Below are positions 8,646-18,377 of a DNA stretch of 64,000 bases, one piece after another. The translations under genes and the position numbers were made by a program. This stretch comes from KK5 sp034043675 (GTDB taxonomy: Bacteria; Pseudomonadota; Gammaproteobacteria; Burkholderiales; Burkholderiaceae_C). Numbering within the stretch: position 1 is the first letter of the stretch; each line of letters opens with the position of its first letter. Where the stretch lies: contig NZ_JAXCLA010000004.1 in assembly GCF_034043675.1 (NCBI RefSeq), positions 372,001-436,000 on the forward strand, given 5' to 3'. Under the pieces are notes generated by a model. That model saw only the letters and a list, made by a program, of their open reading frames with translations. It searched no databases and was not told the DNA's origin.

Positions 8646-9592
8646 GGCTTAGCCCCAGCCATGGCCGCGGCCATCTTCTCCATCGCCTCGATATTGGCCG
8701 GCCCGGGCGTCAGCTCCTCGTAGCGCAGCGCCACATAACGGCTGTTGCGCACGGCATCGGTGTGCTGCATCAGCGGGTGCTGGCGCAGGAACTGCATCAG
8801 GCGGGCGGCGCCGCCGTCGTTCTGGTAGTCCAGCAGCACGAGGAACTGCGGATTGCGCGCGGCCACGGCCTCCCAGGAGACGCTGGTCCAGCTGGAGTCG
8901 ACGTCGTCCATGATGTTGCGGCCGCCGACGGCTTCCATCATCGCGGTGGGCATCGCGAACTTGCCGGCCGTGAGCGGCTTGTCCTCGCCCGAGTCGTACA
9001 GGAACATCCGCAGCGCCGGGCCGCCGGCGGGCTTCGCCAGCCGGGCCACGCGCGCCTTCCATTCCGCCACCTGAGCGCGCGCCTGCGCCTCCTTGCCGAA
9101 GATGGTGCCGAGCTTGATGTAGTCGCCGTACAGCAGCTCCAGCGAGGCGCGCGGACGGCTCTTGTCCACGTGGTTGCAGCTTTCGCTGAGCACCAGGGTC
9201 GGGATGCCGTAGCGCTGCAGGATGGCCGGCGTCAGGTCGCCGCCGACGCTCATGCCGTAGTTCCAGCCGGCGAAGAAGAAGTCCGGATTGGCGGCCAGCA
9301 CATTTTCAAGGCTCGGCTGCTTGGCGGCGATCTCGGGGATGCTGCCCAGCGCCTGCCGCAGCCCGGGGCGCGACTTGTACCAGCCGGTGATCCCGCTGAC
9401 GCCCACCATCTGCTTCTGCAAGCCCAGCGAGAGCGCCATCTCGGTCATGTTGAGGTCGTGGATCAGCGCGCGCTTGGGCGGCGCGGCGAAGGTGAGCTTG
9501 GCGCCGCAGCTGTCCACGGTAACCGGGAAGGTCTGGGCCTGCGCGGCAGCGAACATGGCCAGCCCCAGCAGCAGTGCGAAGAGTTGCTTCAT
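8642..9592 (-). CDS. Periplasmic binding protein (PF01497 type), second of two in the operon
   Basis: A 316-residue protein with an N-terminal signal peptide (MKQLFALLLGLAMFAAAQAQ). Its mature part resembles iron-siderophore/B12 binding proteins, with segments RALIHDLNMTEMALSLGL and NPDFFFAGWNYGMSVGGDL. It is clearly different from the shorter BtuF-like protein encoded at 10371-11204 in the same operon, and it lies between the ATPase and permease genes. The ATG at 9592 overlaps the btuD stop (ATGA), and its own stop overlaps the btuC GTG. It may give the transporter a second substrate, for example a corrinoid precursor or a metal chelate. Only the fold family is secure. Confidence 0.85.
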   Translation of the reverse strand: MKQLFALLLGLAMFAAAQAQTFPVTVDSCGAKLTFAAPPKRALIHDLNMTEMALSLGLQKQMVGVSGITGWYKSRPGLRQALGSIPEIAAKQPSLENVLAANPDFFFAGWNYGMSVGGDLTPAILQRYGIPTLVLSESCNHVDKSRPRASLELLYGDYIKLGTIFGKEAQARAQVAEWKARVARLAKPAGGPALRMFLYDSGEDKPLTAGKFAMPTAMMEAVGGRNIMDDVDSSWTSVSWEAVAARNPQFLVLLDYQNDGGAARLMQFLRQHPLMQHTDAVRNSRYVALRYEELTPGPANIEAMEKMAAAMAGAKP

Positions 9593-10374
9593 GACGATCG
9601 AACCGGTTCGGGGGCTTCGAAGACGGCCACGGGCCGCGCGCGATCCGGCAGCGGCAGGTGGAACACGTCGATGTCGAAATGGCCGCGCACCAGCTCCGGC
9701 GTGAACACCCGGGCCGGCGCGTCGTCGGCCGCGACCCTGCCCGCGTCCAGCAGCAGCACGCGGTGAGCGAAGCGCTGCACCAGGCTCAGCTCGTGCAGCG
9801 CGGCGATCACGGTCACGTCCAGCGCGGCGAGCAGGTCCAGCATGTCGGCGCGGGTGCGCAGGTCGAGATGGTTGGTGGGCTCGTCCAGCAGCAGCACGCG
9901 CGGCTGCTGGGCGATCACGCGGGCGATGACGGCGCGTTGCAGCTCGCCGCCCGACAAGGTGCCGACGCGGCGGTCCTGCAGCGCCGTGAGGCGGCAATGC
10001 GCCAGCGATGCGTCCACCACCTGTGCGCTCTCGCAGGGCGGGGCCGCCGCATGCGGGATGCGGCCCAACGCCACGTAGTCGCGCACGCGCAGCTGGCCGT
10101 GCGCCTGCTCGTGCTGGTGGACCACGGCGATCTGCCGCGCCCGCTGCGGCCCCGGCAGCGCGGCGAGGTCGAGCCCGCCGAGCAAGACCTGGCCCCGCGT
10201 GGGCTTCAACCGCCCGGCCATCAGCCGCAGCAGGCTGCTCTTGCCGGCGCCGTTGCGGCCGACCACGGCCAAGTGCGTGCCGAAGGGCACCGACACCGAG
10301 ACCTCGTCCAGCACCGCCCTGCCCTGCAGCTGCAGGGAGGCCGAGTGGAGGTCAAGCGCGGGCTTCATCGTCAT
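9589..10374 (-). CDS. btuD: ABC transporter ATPase, corrinoid uptake (BtuD-like)
   Basis: A 261-residue nucleotide-binding subunit with Walker A GRNGAGKSS, signature LSGGELQRA, Walker B RVLLLDEPTNHLD and the switch His in ALHELSL. It should power the FecCD permease encoded two genes downstream. The first ATG (10374) overlaps the upstream binding-protein stop as ATGA; a second ATG lies two codons later. The gene order binding protein, ATPase, binding protein, permease is unusual because the cassette has two binding proteins. Confidence 0.92.
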   Translation of the reverse strand: MTMKPALDLHSASLQLQGRAVLDEVSVSVPFGTHLAVVGRNGAGKSSLLRLMAGRLKPTRGQVLLGGLDLAALPGPQRARQIAVVHQHEQAHGQLRVRDYVALGRIPHAAAPPCESAQVVDASLAHCRLTALQDRRVGTLSGGELQRAVIARVIAQQPRVLLLDEPTNHLDLRTRADMLDLLAALDVTVIAALHELSLVQRFAHRVLLLDAGRVAADDAPARVFTPELVRGHFDIDVFHLPLPDRARPVAVFEAPEPVRSS

Positions 10375-11204
10375 TTCGCCGTCGGCAGCGCCAGCAGGCA
10401 GTCGGCCAGCAGCTTCGCCGCCTCGCCCAGGCGCGGGCCGGGGCTGGCGATCAGCTCCCACTGCTCGGGCTCCAACATGCAGACCTGCTGCCGGCGCACG
10501 GCGGGCAGCGCCGCCCAGCCGGGGCGGTCCGCCAGGTTGGAAAGGCTCGCAAGACTGGAACGGGGGCCGATGATCAGCTCCGGCGCGCGCCGCACGACCA
10601 TCTCCGGATTGATCTTCGGGAACAGGCCCATCTCGCCGCCGACGATGTTGACCAGGCCCAGCCGCGCCACGGTCTCGCCGATGAAGCTCTTGTCGCTGGC
10701 CGCATAGGGGCCGGAAGCCACCTCGATGAAGACGCTGCGGCCGCGCAGCGCCGTGGAGATGCGGCGCGCCTGGGCGTCGATCTGCTCGTCGATGCGGCGC
10801 ACCAGCTCGGCCGCCCGCGCGTCCTCGCCCAGCGACTGGCCCAGGGCCAGCAGCATGCGCTTCAGGTCGGCATGGGTGCGGGCGTCGAAGACCTGAAACG
10901 GCACACCCAGCGCGCCGAGCCGATCGGCCGCGCGGCTGCGCGGGCCCAGCAGCACCATGTCCGGCCGCAGGGTCACGATGCGCTCGATCTGCACGTCTTC
11001 CAGCCCGCCCACCTTGGGCAAGGCGGCCACGCCGCCGGGCCCGGTGGAGTAGCGGTCGGTACCGACCAGTTGCTCGCAATGGCCCAGCGCGCAGACCGCA
11101 TCGGTCAGCGAGGGCGACAGCGTGACGATGCGCTGCGGCGCCGCCTGGAGCGGCGCGCCGGCCAGGCTGCCGAGCAGCCCGAGCGCGAACATGGAGGGCC
11201 TCAT
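10371..11204 (-). CDS. btuF: Corrinoid-binding periplasmic protein (BtuF-like)
   Basis: A 277-residue periplasmic binding protein with a short signal peptide ending near PLQAAPQRIVTL. It has BtuF-like landmarks: PQRIVTLSPSLTDAVCALG, LVGTDRYSTGPG and LPKVGGLEDVQIERIVTL. It would capture corrinoids brought in by the TonB-dependent receptor, whose gene ends 7 nt upstream, and hand them to BtuCD. Start ATG at 11204. The stop overlaps the ATPase start. Length and motif spacing agree with BtuF rather than the longer siderophore-binding proteins. Confidence 0.88.
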   Translation of the reverse strand: MRPSMFALGLLGSLAGAPLQAAPQRIVTLSPSLTDAVCALGHCEQLVGTDRYSTGPGGVAALPKVGGLEDVQIERIVTLRPDMVLLGPRSRAADRLGALGVPFQVFDARTHADLKRMLLALGQSLGEDARAAELVRRIDEQIDAQARRISTALRGRSVFIEVASGPYAASDKSFIGETVARLGLVNIVGGEMGLFPKINPEMVVRRAPELIIGPRSSLASLSNLADRPGWAALPAVRRQQVCMLEPEQWELIASPGPRLGEAAKLLADCLLALPTAK

Positions 11205-11211
11205 CGCGCGC

Positions 11212-13329
11212 TCAGAAGGACGAACGAACCGTCAGTTGCGCGTTGCGCCGCTCGCCCAGCAGCCACAGGTAGCTGTAGCCGGAGGTCGCGTAGACCTTGT
11301 TGGCGAGGTTGTTGACGCTCAACGTGACGCTGGTGGCCGGCGAGTACGCGAACGCGACCGAGCCGTTCAGCACCGTGTAGGACGGCAGATGGCCCTCGTT
11401 GGCGGCGTCGTACTGGACCTTGCCGACGTAGCGCGCCCCCAGCCCCAGCTTCCACTGCGACGCCACGCGCACCGTCGACCAGACATTGGCGGTGCGCTCG
11501 GGCACGCCGTAGGGCGTGTTGCCGGCGCGGGAGATCAAGCTGCCGTCGTCCTGCTGCTCGTCGAAACGGTCGTAGCGGGCGCGCAGCGCGGCGAGGTTGG
11601 CGTCGATGGTCCAGCCGCGCACCGGCTCCGCGCCGACGGCCAGCTCGATGCCGGTGGACGACTGCTTGCCGATCTGCTGCGTGAGGTCGGGGTTCAGCGG
11701 ATCCTGCGAGTACAGGTGGTCCTTGACGATCCGGTACGCCGCCACGGTCCACTGGCCGCGAATGGCGGGTAGCGCGCCCTTGGCGCCGACCTCCACCTGG
11801 CGGCCGCGGGTCAGCTCGACATTCGTGGCGCCGGCCGGCAAGGTCAACGAACCGGTCAGCGGGTCGGTGCCGGTGCTGAACTGGCCGTAGACGGACAGCG
11901 CGCTGCTCGGCGACCAGACGGCACCGAGGCGGCCGGTGGTCGGCGAGTACTTCTGGTGCTGGTTGACCTTCGTGCGCAGGTTGTCGTACTCCAGCGACAT
12001 CGACTCGCGGCGCAGCCCGGCCACCAGCTTCCACTGGGGGTTCAGGCTCAGCACGTCTTCGGCGAACACGGCGGTGTTGCTGAGCGCCGAGTGGCGGCCC
12101 GGCGCCGTCGGCGACAGGCTGTCGAACACGCCGGGCACAACCTTGTACGGGTCGACGACGCTGTCGCCGTCCACATAGGGCGAGTTGTTCGTGTGCAGCA
12201 AGGTCGTGCGGTACCAGTCCAGGCCGGCGACCAGTTGGTTCTTCAGCCCGCCGAGCGTGCCGCTGATGCTGAGGTCGGTGCGATTGCCGGTCTGCTTCTG
12301 GTCGTGCAGGATCTCCAGGAAGGAGTCGCGCACGACCTGCGTGCCGCTGTCGTCGAAGTAGTAGTCCTCGCTGTTGCGCCAGTGGCGCTTGGCCGTCAGG
12401 TAGTAGGTCTCGTTGTGCAGCTGCACGTCGTCGTTGACGCGGTACTCGACCTTGGCGCGCCACATATCGTCCTTGTAGCGGACCAGCGCGTTGCCGACGT
12501 TGAAGCTGGTGTCGATCAGGCGCTTGTCCACGCTGCCGTCGGGCAGCAGCGGCGTGCCGTAGTAGCGGGCATCGTTGTTGCGGCCGCCGTCCAGCGAGAG
12601 CGTGACGTTCAGGTCACGGCTCGGCCGCAGGCTCAGCGCCAGCGCGTAGTTCTGCCGCTCATAGGCGCTGTCGCGGCGCTCGCCGTCGCTCTTGCTCGCA
12701 TCCACGTAGACCGAATAGGCCGCCACCTCGTTGATCGGCCCGCGCAGGCCGACGCCGCCCTGCACCGTGTTGAAGGAGCCGTAGCTGAGGAAGGCCTCAC
12801 GCTCGGTGCGGTCGAACACCGGGCGCTTGGTCACGTAGTTGACGGCCGCGCCGATCGCGCCGTCGCCGTACAGCACCGAGGCCGGGCCCGAGAGCACGTC
12901 GACCGAGGCCAGCGGCCAGGTCGAGAACGGATAGGTCACCGTGCCGAAGGCGACGACCAGCCGCGTGCCGTCGATCATCTGCGCCACCGAGCTGTGGCCG
13001 GCGAAGCCGCGTGCGCTCAGCGAGCTGCCGCCGTTGCCGGGCTCGGGCGCCTGGCTGAGGCCGGGCAGTTGCACAGCCGCGTCTTGCGCGCGCGTGATGC
13101 TGCGCTCGGCGATGGCGTCGGCGTCCAGCGTGGCGATGCTCGCCGGCGTTTCCATCGGCGTCAGGCCCAGGCGTGAGCCGGTGGCCGAAGGCTGGTCCAG
13201 GCCCAGGCTACCCAGGCTCGTTGCGGTGACGGAGACGGTGGGCAGGGTGTTGTTGTTTTGCGCGCAGGCGGGCAGGCTCGCGCCCAGCGTGCCGATGGCC
13301 ATGCCAAGGGCTGTCAGTTGGGTCTTCAT
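11212..13329 (-). CDS. TonB-dependent outer-membrane receptor, probably for corrinoids
   Basis: A 705-residue receptor with a signal peptide ending near PACAQ, a TonB-box-like segment LPTVSVTA, a plug domain (METPASIATLDADAI through SGPASVLYGDGAIGAAVNYV) and a C-terminal barrel ending in Phe (TVRSSF), as outer-membrane barrels do. Barrel sequence such as IGKQSSTGIELA resembles siderophore receptors more than E. coli BtuB. Its place between cobO and btuF under a cobalamin riboswitch nevertheless argues for a corrinoid or cobalt chelate. The start ATG 13329 lies 16 nt after cobO. Substrate is inferred. Confidence 0.87.
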   Translation of the reverse strand: MKTQLTALGMAIGTLGASLPACAQNNNTLPTVSVTATSLGSLGLDQPSATGSRLGLTPMETPASIATLDADAIAERSITRAQDAAVQLPGLSQAPEPGNGGSSLSARGFAGHSSVAQMIDGTRLVVAFGTVTYPFSTWPLASVDVLSGPASVLYGDGAIGAAVNYVTKRPVFDRTEREAFLSYGSFNTVQGGVGLRGPINEVAAYSVYVDASKSDGERRDSAYERQNYALALSLRPSRDLNVTLSLDGGRNNDARYYGTPLLPDGSVDKRLIDTSFNVGNALVRYKDDMWRAKVEYRVNDDVQLHNETYYLTAKRHWRNSEDYYFDDSGTQVVRDSFLEILHDQKQTGNRTDLSISGTLGGLKNQLVAGLDWYRTTLLHTNNSPYVDGDSVVDPYKVVPGVFDSLSPTAPGRHSALSNTAVFAEDVLSLNPQWKLVAGLRRESMSLEYDNLRTKVNQHQKYSPTTGRLGAVWSPSSALSVYGQFSTGTDPLTGSLTLPAGATNVELTRGRQVEVGAKGALPAIRGQWTVAAYRIVKDHLYSQDPLNPDLTQQIGKQSSTGIELAVGAEPVRGWTIDANLAALRARYDRFDEQQDDGSLISRAGNTPYGVPERTANVWSTVRVASQWKLGLGARYVGKVQYDAANEGHLPSYTVLNGSVAFAYSPATSVTLSVNNLANKVYATSGYSYLWLLGERRNAQLTVRSSF

Positions 13330-13345
13330 GGGAACTCTCTATCGA

Positions 13346-13915
13346 TCAGTCTTCGATGCCGCGTTGCGCGGGCACACCGGCCTTGAAGTGATGCTTGATC
13401 AGCGTCATCTCGGTGACCGTGTCGGCCAGGTCCACCAGCTCCTGCGGCGCACCACGGCCGGTCAGCACCACATGCACGTGGGCGGGGCGCTCGCGCAGGC
13501 AGGCCAGCACGGGCTCCAGCGGCACCCAGCCATAGCGCAGCGGGTACATGATCTCGTCCAGCACCACCATGAAGTGTTCGCCGGCGCGGATCGTGGCCTC
13601 GGCCTTGGTCCAGCCGGCCAGCGCCAGTTCGGCGGAGTGGTCCAGATCGCGGCTCTTCCAGCTGAAGCCATCGCCCAGGCCCTCGATCGGAATGCCCAGT
13701 TGCTCGAACAGCCGGTGCTCGCCGAAGCGGGCCGACGGCACCTTCATGAACTGGTAGACCTTGACCTTCTTGCCGCGGCCGTGCGCGCGCAGCGCCAGGC
13801 CGAAGGCGGCCGTGCTCTTGCCCTTGCCGGTACCGGTGTGCACGATGACCAGGCCACGGCGTTCGCCCTGCGGCTTCGGGGTATCGCGCAGGACCGGCGG
13901 AGTTTCGATTTCCAT
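13346..13915 (-). CDS. cobO: Corrinoid adenosyltransferase CobO (CobA/BtuR family)
   Basis: A 189-residue enzyme that adds the 5'-deoxyadenosyl group from ATP to Co(I) corrinoids. The P-loop GTGKGKST follows VIVHT. Further motifs are KVYQFMKV, WKSRD and VVLDEIMYPL, all typical of the CobA/CobO/BtuR family. ATG at 13915 is chosen because family members start just before the P-loop region; the open frame upstream runs into the riboswitch and is not coding. It is the first gene after the cobalamin riboswitch, so the whole operon is probably switched off by adenosylcobalamin. Confidence 0.95.
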   Translation of the reverse strand: MEIETPPVLRDTPKPQGERRGLVIVHTGTGKGKSTAAFGLALRAHGRGKKVKVYQFMKVPSARFGEHRLFEQLGIPIEGLGDGFSWKSRDLDHSAELALAGWTKAEATIRAGEHFMVVLDEIMYPLRYGWVPLEPVLACLRERPAHVHVVLTGRGAPQELVDLADTVTEMTLIKHHFKAGVPAQRGIED

Positions 13916-14031
13916 CGGAGAGTCTCTTCTGCAGAGGCCGGCTGCCGAGAACGACCGACCAGCCTCCATGCCCTCACCGTCTTCCCCGACGGCCTGTGGG
14001 CGTACGTGCCGCGCGCGAACGCGCGGCGCCT

Positions 14032-14250
14032 CGTTGGCCGGTATCCGGGCTGGTGGACAGACTTGCCAAAGCCTTCCCAGGCGCGTGTTCAGAACGCCCA
14101 GTGGCTGTGTGATGGAAAGTTGAATCCGCGAGGATTCGTCCACTTACCGTTGCGGGGGCAGCTCAGGTTGGGACCTCGCCAGCGATGCGGCCCGGTCCTC
14201 CCTGATTCCCGTTGAACTGCGGCGCGTGAACCACGCCGCGAGCACCAACG
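14032..14250 (-). promoter_or_regulatory. Cobalamin (B12) riboswitch
   Basis: The minus strand holds the conserved cobalamin aptamer blocks in order: GCTGCCCCCGCAACGGTAAG (14162-14143), the B12-box core GCCACTGGG (14105-14097), GGGAAGGC (14078-14071) and AGCCCGGATACCGGCC (14051-14036). Outer-stem strands CGTTGG (14250-14245) and CCAACG (14037-14032) can close P1. Downstream, a perfect 8-bp hairpin with a TTCG loop (14027-14008) and further GC-rich dyads fill the leader to cobO at 13915. No poly-U run follows them, so translational control or Rho-dependent termination is more likely than an intrinsic terminator. Confidence 0.95.
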
Positions 14251-14256
14251 GGGCGG

Positions 14257-14262
14257 ATTCTA
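14257..14262 (-). promoter_or_regulatory. Candidate -10 element for the cobalamin operon
   Basis: TAGAAT on the minus strand ends 6 nt before the first paired base of the riboswitch, placing a transcription start about where the aptamer begins. No convincing -35 lies at 17 nt. The site sits between the stop of the PEP-CTERM gene (14287) and the aptamer, so it is the only room for a promoter. Confidence 0.45.
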
Positions 14263-14286
14263 CGGTGCGAAAGACTCCCGGCCGCG

Positions 14287-15252
14287 TCAGGCCTGCCGCG
14301 CCCTGCTCCGCGAGCGCCGGGCCGCACCGCCGACGAGCGCGAAGCCCGTCAACATCAGCACAAAGGTGGCCGGCTCCGGCACGGCCGCGATGCTGAAGTG
14401 ATAGAGCGCCACGCCGCTGACCCCGTCGACGGCCTCGCGGTTGAGCACATTGAGCGTGACGTTGCCGCTGGCGTCCTGCGCGAACGAAAGGCCCTCGATC
14501 TCCTGCGGCGCGCCAAGGTTGATGCTGAACAAGTCTTCGACCGCACCCGTCTTCACGTTGGTGCGATAGATCTCCTTCTCGGCGCCGTCCGACGACATGT
14601 ACATCCAGTCGCCGAACAGCTTGCCGCCCTGCACCTGATCGAGGTTGTGCGAGAGCGGCACGTATTCCTTGAAGCTCCAGTCGGCCAGGTTGTAGACGCT
14701 CAACTGCGTTGCGTTGTCGTACGCCATGCCGTAGCCCAGGCCGGCAGCCGCATCCACGGCGACCCAGCTGGCAATGTCCTGCACGCCGCCGGGCGCGGTC
14801 AGCGCGTAGGACTGGCCGGTATAGGTCAAGGTGGTCGCGTCATACAGCGCGATGACCGGCGTGTTGTACTTGCCGCCGCCTGGCTGGTCGGCGGTCGAAG
14901 AGTCGAGTGCGATGTACAGCGTGTTGCCTGCGACGTCCAGGTCACCGATGTGGTTCAAGCCCTTCGGCGCCGCTGCAGACGGGTTGAACAGCTCGGCCGG
15001 AATCGCCGGATTGACGTTCTGGACGCGGTTGAACGCGGCGTCCGTGCGCTCCAGGCCGTTGCTCGAGGAAAAGATCCACGACGACCCGGTCCAGACCAGG
15101 CCCTGGCCCTTGGCGCTGGCGGCCGAGCCGGTGAAACGGTCCACACCGGTCTGCACCCAGGTCTCGGCGAGCGCGTTACCCGCCATCACGGCGATAGCGG
15201 CGACGCAGAGCGCCTTGGACAGGTGGGGTTTGAAAACTGCTTTTGCGTTCAT
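14287..15252 (-). CDS. PEP-CTERM sorting domain protein of unknown function
   Basis: A 321-residue exported protein: signal peptide to about NALAET, a central region of repeated beta-type segments (LYIALDSSTADQPGGG, VALYHFSIAA), and a C-terminal PEP-CTERM tag VPEPATFVLMLTGFALVGG followed by a basic tail. The tag is the substrate signal for exosortase/archaeosortase processing, common in exopolysaccharide-producing betaproteobacteria. The body resembles secreted propeller-like proteins, but I recognise no family. It ends only 25 nt before the candidate promoter of the B12 operon on the same strand. The ATG at 15252 precedes the signal peptide. Confidence 0.85.
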   Translation of the reverse strand: MNAKAVFKPHLSKALCVAAIAVMAGNALAETWVQTGVDRFTGSAASAKGQGLVWTGSSWIFSSSNGLERTDAAFNRVQNVNPAIPAELFNPSAAAPKGLNHIGDLDVAGNTLYIALDSSTADQPGGGKYNTPVIALYDATTLTYTGQSYALTAPGGVQDIASWVAVDAAAGLGYGMAYDNATQLSVYNLADWSFKEYVPLSHNLDQVQGGKLFGDWMYMSSDGAEKEIYRTNVKTGAVEDLFSINLGAPQEIEGLSFAQDASGNVTLNVLNREAVDGVSGVALYHFSIAAVPEPATFVLMLTGFALVGGAARRSRSRARQA

Positions 15253-15336
15253 GGGAGTCTCTTGGGGAGTGATGCAGGCGGGATGCCTGCGCCTGAAACT
15301 ACCGGCGGGAAGCGTCAGGTCCATGACGCACCGCAT

Positions 15337-15366
15337 CCATCCGGCGCATGCGTCCGCGCCGGATGG
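15337..15366. repeat. Perfect inverted repeat between rhlE and the PEP-CTERM gene
   Basis: CCATCCGGCGC (15337-15347) and GCGCCGGATGG (15356-15366) form an 11-bp perfect stem with an 8-nt loop in the 143-bp gap after rhlE. No T-run follows on either strand, so it is at best a weak terminator or a processing or stabilising hairpin. Confidence 0.55.
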
Positions 15367-15395
15367 ACAACCCCCCAAGCGAATCTGCGGCGGCC

Positions 15396-16643
15396 TTAGA
15401 GTTCCCGACCGGCCGCCCCAGCTGCAGCAGCCGCGGCCCGCAGCTTGTCCTTCTTGCTCGGTCGCTTGCCCTTCACGCCGCCGGTGGCCAGCGCCTCGCT
15501 GGCGACTTCCTTCGGCTCGAAGCCGGCCACCTGCTCGCGCGGCACGCGCTGGCCCTGGCGCTTCTCGATCAGGCGAAAGTGGGCTTCGGCGTCGGCCGGG
15601 ACGAAGCTCACCGCGACGCCGGTGGCGCCAGCGCGGCCGGTTCGGCCGATGCGGTGCGTGTAGTCGGCAGCGGCGCGCGGCAGGTCGTAGTTGACGACGG
15701 CTGGCAGCTCGGGAATGTCCAGGCCGCGGGCCGCGAGGTCGGTCGCCACCAGCACGGCCACCTCGCCGCTCTTCAGCGCGGCCAGCACCTTGGTGCGGGC
15801 GCCCTGGCTCAGCTCGCCGTGCAACGACGCGGCCTTGATGCCCTTGGCCCACAGCTTGTCAGCAACGTGTTCGGTGGCGTACTTGGTGGCGACGAAGACC
15901 AGCGCGCGGGTCCAGCCCTCGGTCTCCAGCAGGTGGCGCAGCAGCGGCGTGCGGTCGGCCGTGTCCACATGGATCGCGCGCTGCTGGATCGCGTCGGTGC
16001 GCACCGGCTCCGGCGCGATCTCGATGCGCTCGGGCTCGTGCAGCAGGCCATCGGCCAAGCTGCGCACGGCCGGCGCGAAGGTGGCCGAGAAGAACAGGTT
16101 CTGGCGCCGCGCCGGCAGCAGCGCGAGGATGCGCTGCAGTTCCTCGCTGAAGCCGAGGTCGAGCAGGCGGTCGGCCTCGTCGAGCACCAGCATCTGCACG
16201 CCGTCCAGGCGCAGCGCGTTATGGTCCACCAGGTCGAGGAAGCGGCCCGGCGTCGCGACGACGATGTCGCAGCCGCCGCGCAGACCCATCAGCTGCGGGT
16301 TGATCGACACGCCGCCGAAGGCGACGGCAATCTTCAGGCGCTGCGGCAACGAACGCGCCAGCTCACGCAGCACCTCGCCGGTCTGCACCGCCAGTTCGCG
16401 CGTCGGCGCCAGCACGATGGCAGTCAGCTGCCGCAGGCCCTGGCGCTCGATCACCCGCTGCAGCAGCGGCAGCGCGAAGGCGGCCGTCTTGCCCGAGCCT
16501 GTCTGGGCCAGACCGAGCACGTCGGCGCCGCGCAGGATCGCCGGGATGGCGGCCTCCTGGATCGACGTGGGGGCGTGATAGCCCTGCTGCTCGCGCACGG
16601 CGCGCACGAGTGCGGGCGCAAGGCCCAGCGTGTGGAATGACAT
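15396..16643 (-). CDS. rhlE: DEAD-box ATP-dependent RNA helicase RhlE
   Basis: A 415-residue DEAD-box helicase with all core motifs: Q-motif region, AQTGSGKTAAF (I), PTRELAVQ (Ia), TPGRFLDL (Ib), VLDEADRLLD (II), FSATF (III) and HRIGRTGRAG (VI). The C-terminal tail is short and basic/Ala-rich, as in RhlE. Such proteins remodel ribosomal or messenger RNA, often in cold adaptation. It stands alone on the minus strand, with ogt 8 nt upstream. Confidence 0.93.
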   Translation of the reverse strand: MSFHTLGLAPALVRAVREQQGYHAPTSIQEAAIPAILRGADVLGLAQTGSGKTAAFALPLLQRVIERQGLRQLTAIVLAPTRELAVQTGEVLRELARSLPQRLKIAVAFGGVSINPQLMGLRGGCDIVVATPGRFLDLVDHNALRLDGVQMLVLDEADRLLDLGFSEELQRILALLPARRQNLFFSATFAPAVRSLADGLLHEPERIEIAPEPVRTDAIQQRAIHVDTADRTPLLRHLLETEGWTRALVFVATKYATEHVADKLWAKGIKAASLHGELSQGARTKVLAALKSGEVAVLVATDLAARGLDIPELPAVVNYDLPRAAADYTHRIGRTGRAGATGVAVSFVPADAEAHFRLIEKRQGQRVPREQVAGFEPKEVASEALATGGVKGKRPSKKDKLRAAAAAAGAAGREL

Positions 16644-16651
16644 CGTTGCTT

Positions 16652-17221
16652 TCAGAAAAGATCGGTCTGCTCGCCGGCCATCTGGCCGGCGGCGCGGGCT
16701 TCGATGCCCAGCAGCTTCAGCTTGGTCGTTATGCCGCCGTGTGCGGAGAAACCGGTGCCGACGCCACCACTGCCCATCACGCGGTGGCAGGGCACGATCG
16801 GTGCAAACGGATTGTGGCCCTCGGCCTGACCCACCGCGCGCGCCGCGCCGGGCTGGCCCAGGCGCGCGGCGACCTCGCCGTAGGTGAGCGTCTGGCCGAC
16901 CGGGATGCGGCGCGTCAACGCGAGGACCTGGCGATTGAACTCGGGCACGCCGCTGTCGTCCAGCTCGACGGCAAGCAGCTCGTCGATGTCGTTGGTCTCG
17001 CCGGCCAGCAGGCGGCGCACGGCGATCATCGCGCGCAGCACGCTGGGCGGCGGCGCGGCCGATTCGCGGGCCATTGGGAAGCGGCCACGCATGCGGTCGC
17101 GCGTCTCGCCGGGCGTGGCTTCAGGCAGCTGCGAGCCCACGATCACGCCGCGCGCGTCCCAGGCGATGCCGCAGGCGCCCAGCGGCGTGTCATAGCAGTG
17201 GAATTCGATGGTGGCGCTCAA
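16652..17221 (-). CDS. ogt: Methylated-DNA--protein-cysteine methyltransferase (Ogt), copy 1
   Basis: A 189-residue suicide repair protein that takes alkyl groups from O6-alkylguanine or O4-alkylthymine. The active site IVPCHRV places the acceptor at about Cys145; the helix-turn-helix region GQTLTYGEVAARLGQPGAARAV precedes it. The frame begins at TTG 17221; no ATG lies before the conserved N-terminus, and the ribosome-binding site is weak, so the start is uncertain. The dusA stop lies 7 nt upstream. A second, distinct copy is encoded at 37036-37545. Confidence 0.93.
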   Translation of the reverse strand: MSATIEFHCYDTPLGACGIAWDARGVIVGSQLPEATPGETRDRMRGRFPMARESAAPPPSVLRAMIAVRRLLAGETNDIDELLAVELDDSGVPEFNRQVLALTRRIPVGQTLTYGEVAARLGQPGAARAVGQAEGHNPFAPIVPCHRVMGSGGVGTGFSAHGGITTKLKLLGIEARAAGQMAGEQTDLF

Positions 17222-17228
17222 GCTTGCT

Positions 17229-18269
<1,041 letters not shown>

Positions 18270-18377
18270 TTCACATTCGCGCGCTTCGCATCGCAGTGGC
18301 GCGCGCACTTTTCCCGGGCAAGATCAAGGGTAGGCATTATCCCAGCCCTCGCGCCAACAGGCTCTAGACTGCCGGAC

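Noticed and set aside
12941..14215. Plus-strand frame running through cobO and the riboswitch
   Set aside because: It crosses a structured RNA and an opposite-strand gene with clear family motifs, and has no protein resemblance.
15337..15366. Intrinsic terminator of rhlE
   Set aside because: The stem is perfect, but no U-run follows in the direction of transcription. Kept only as an inverted repeat.
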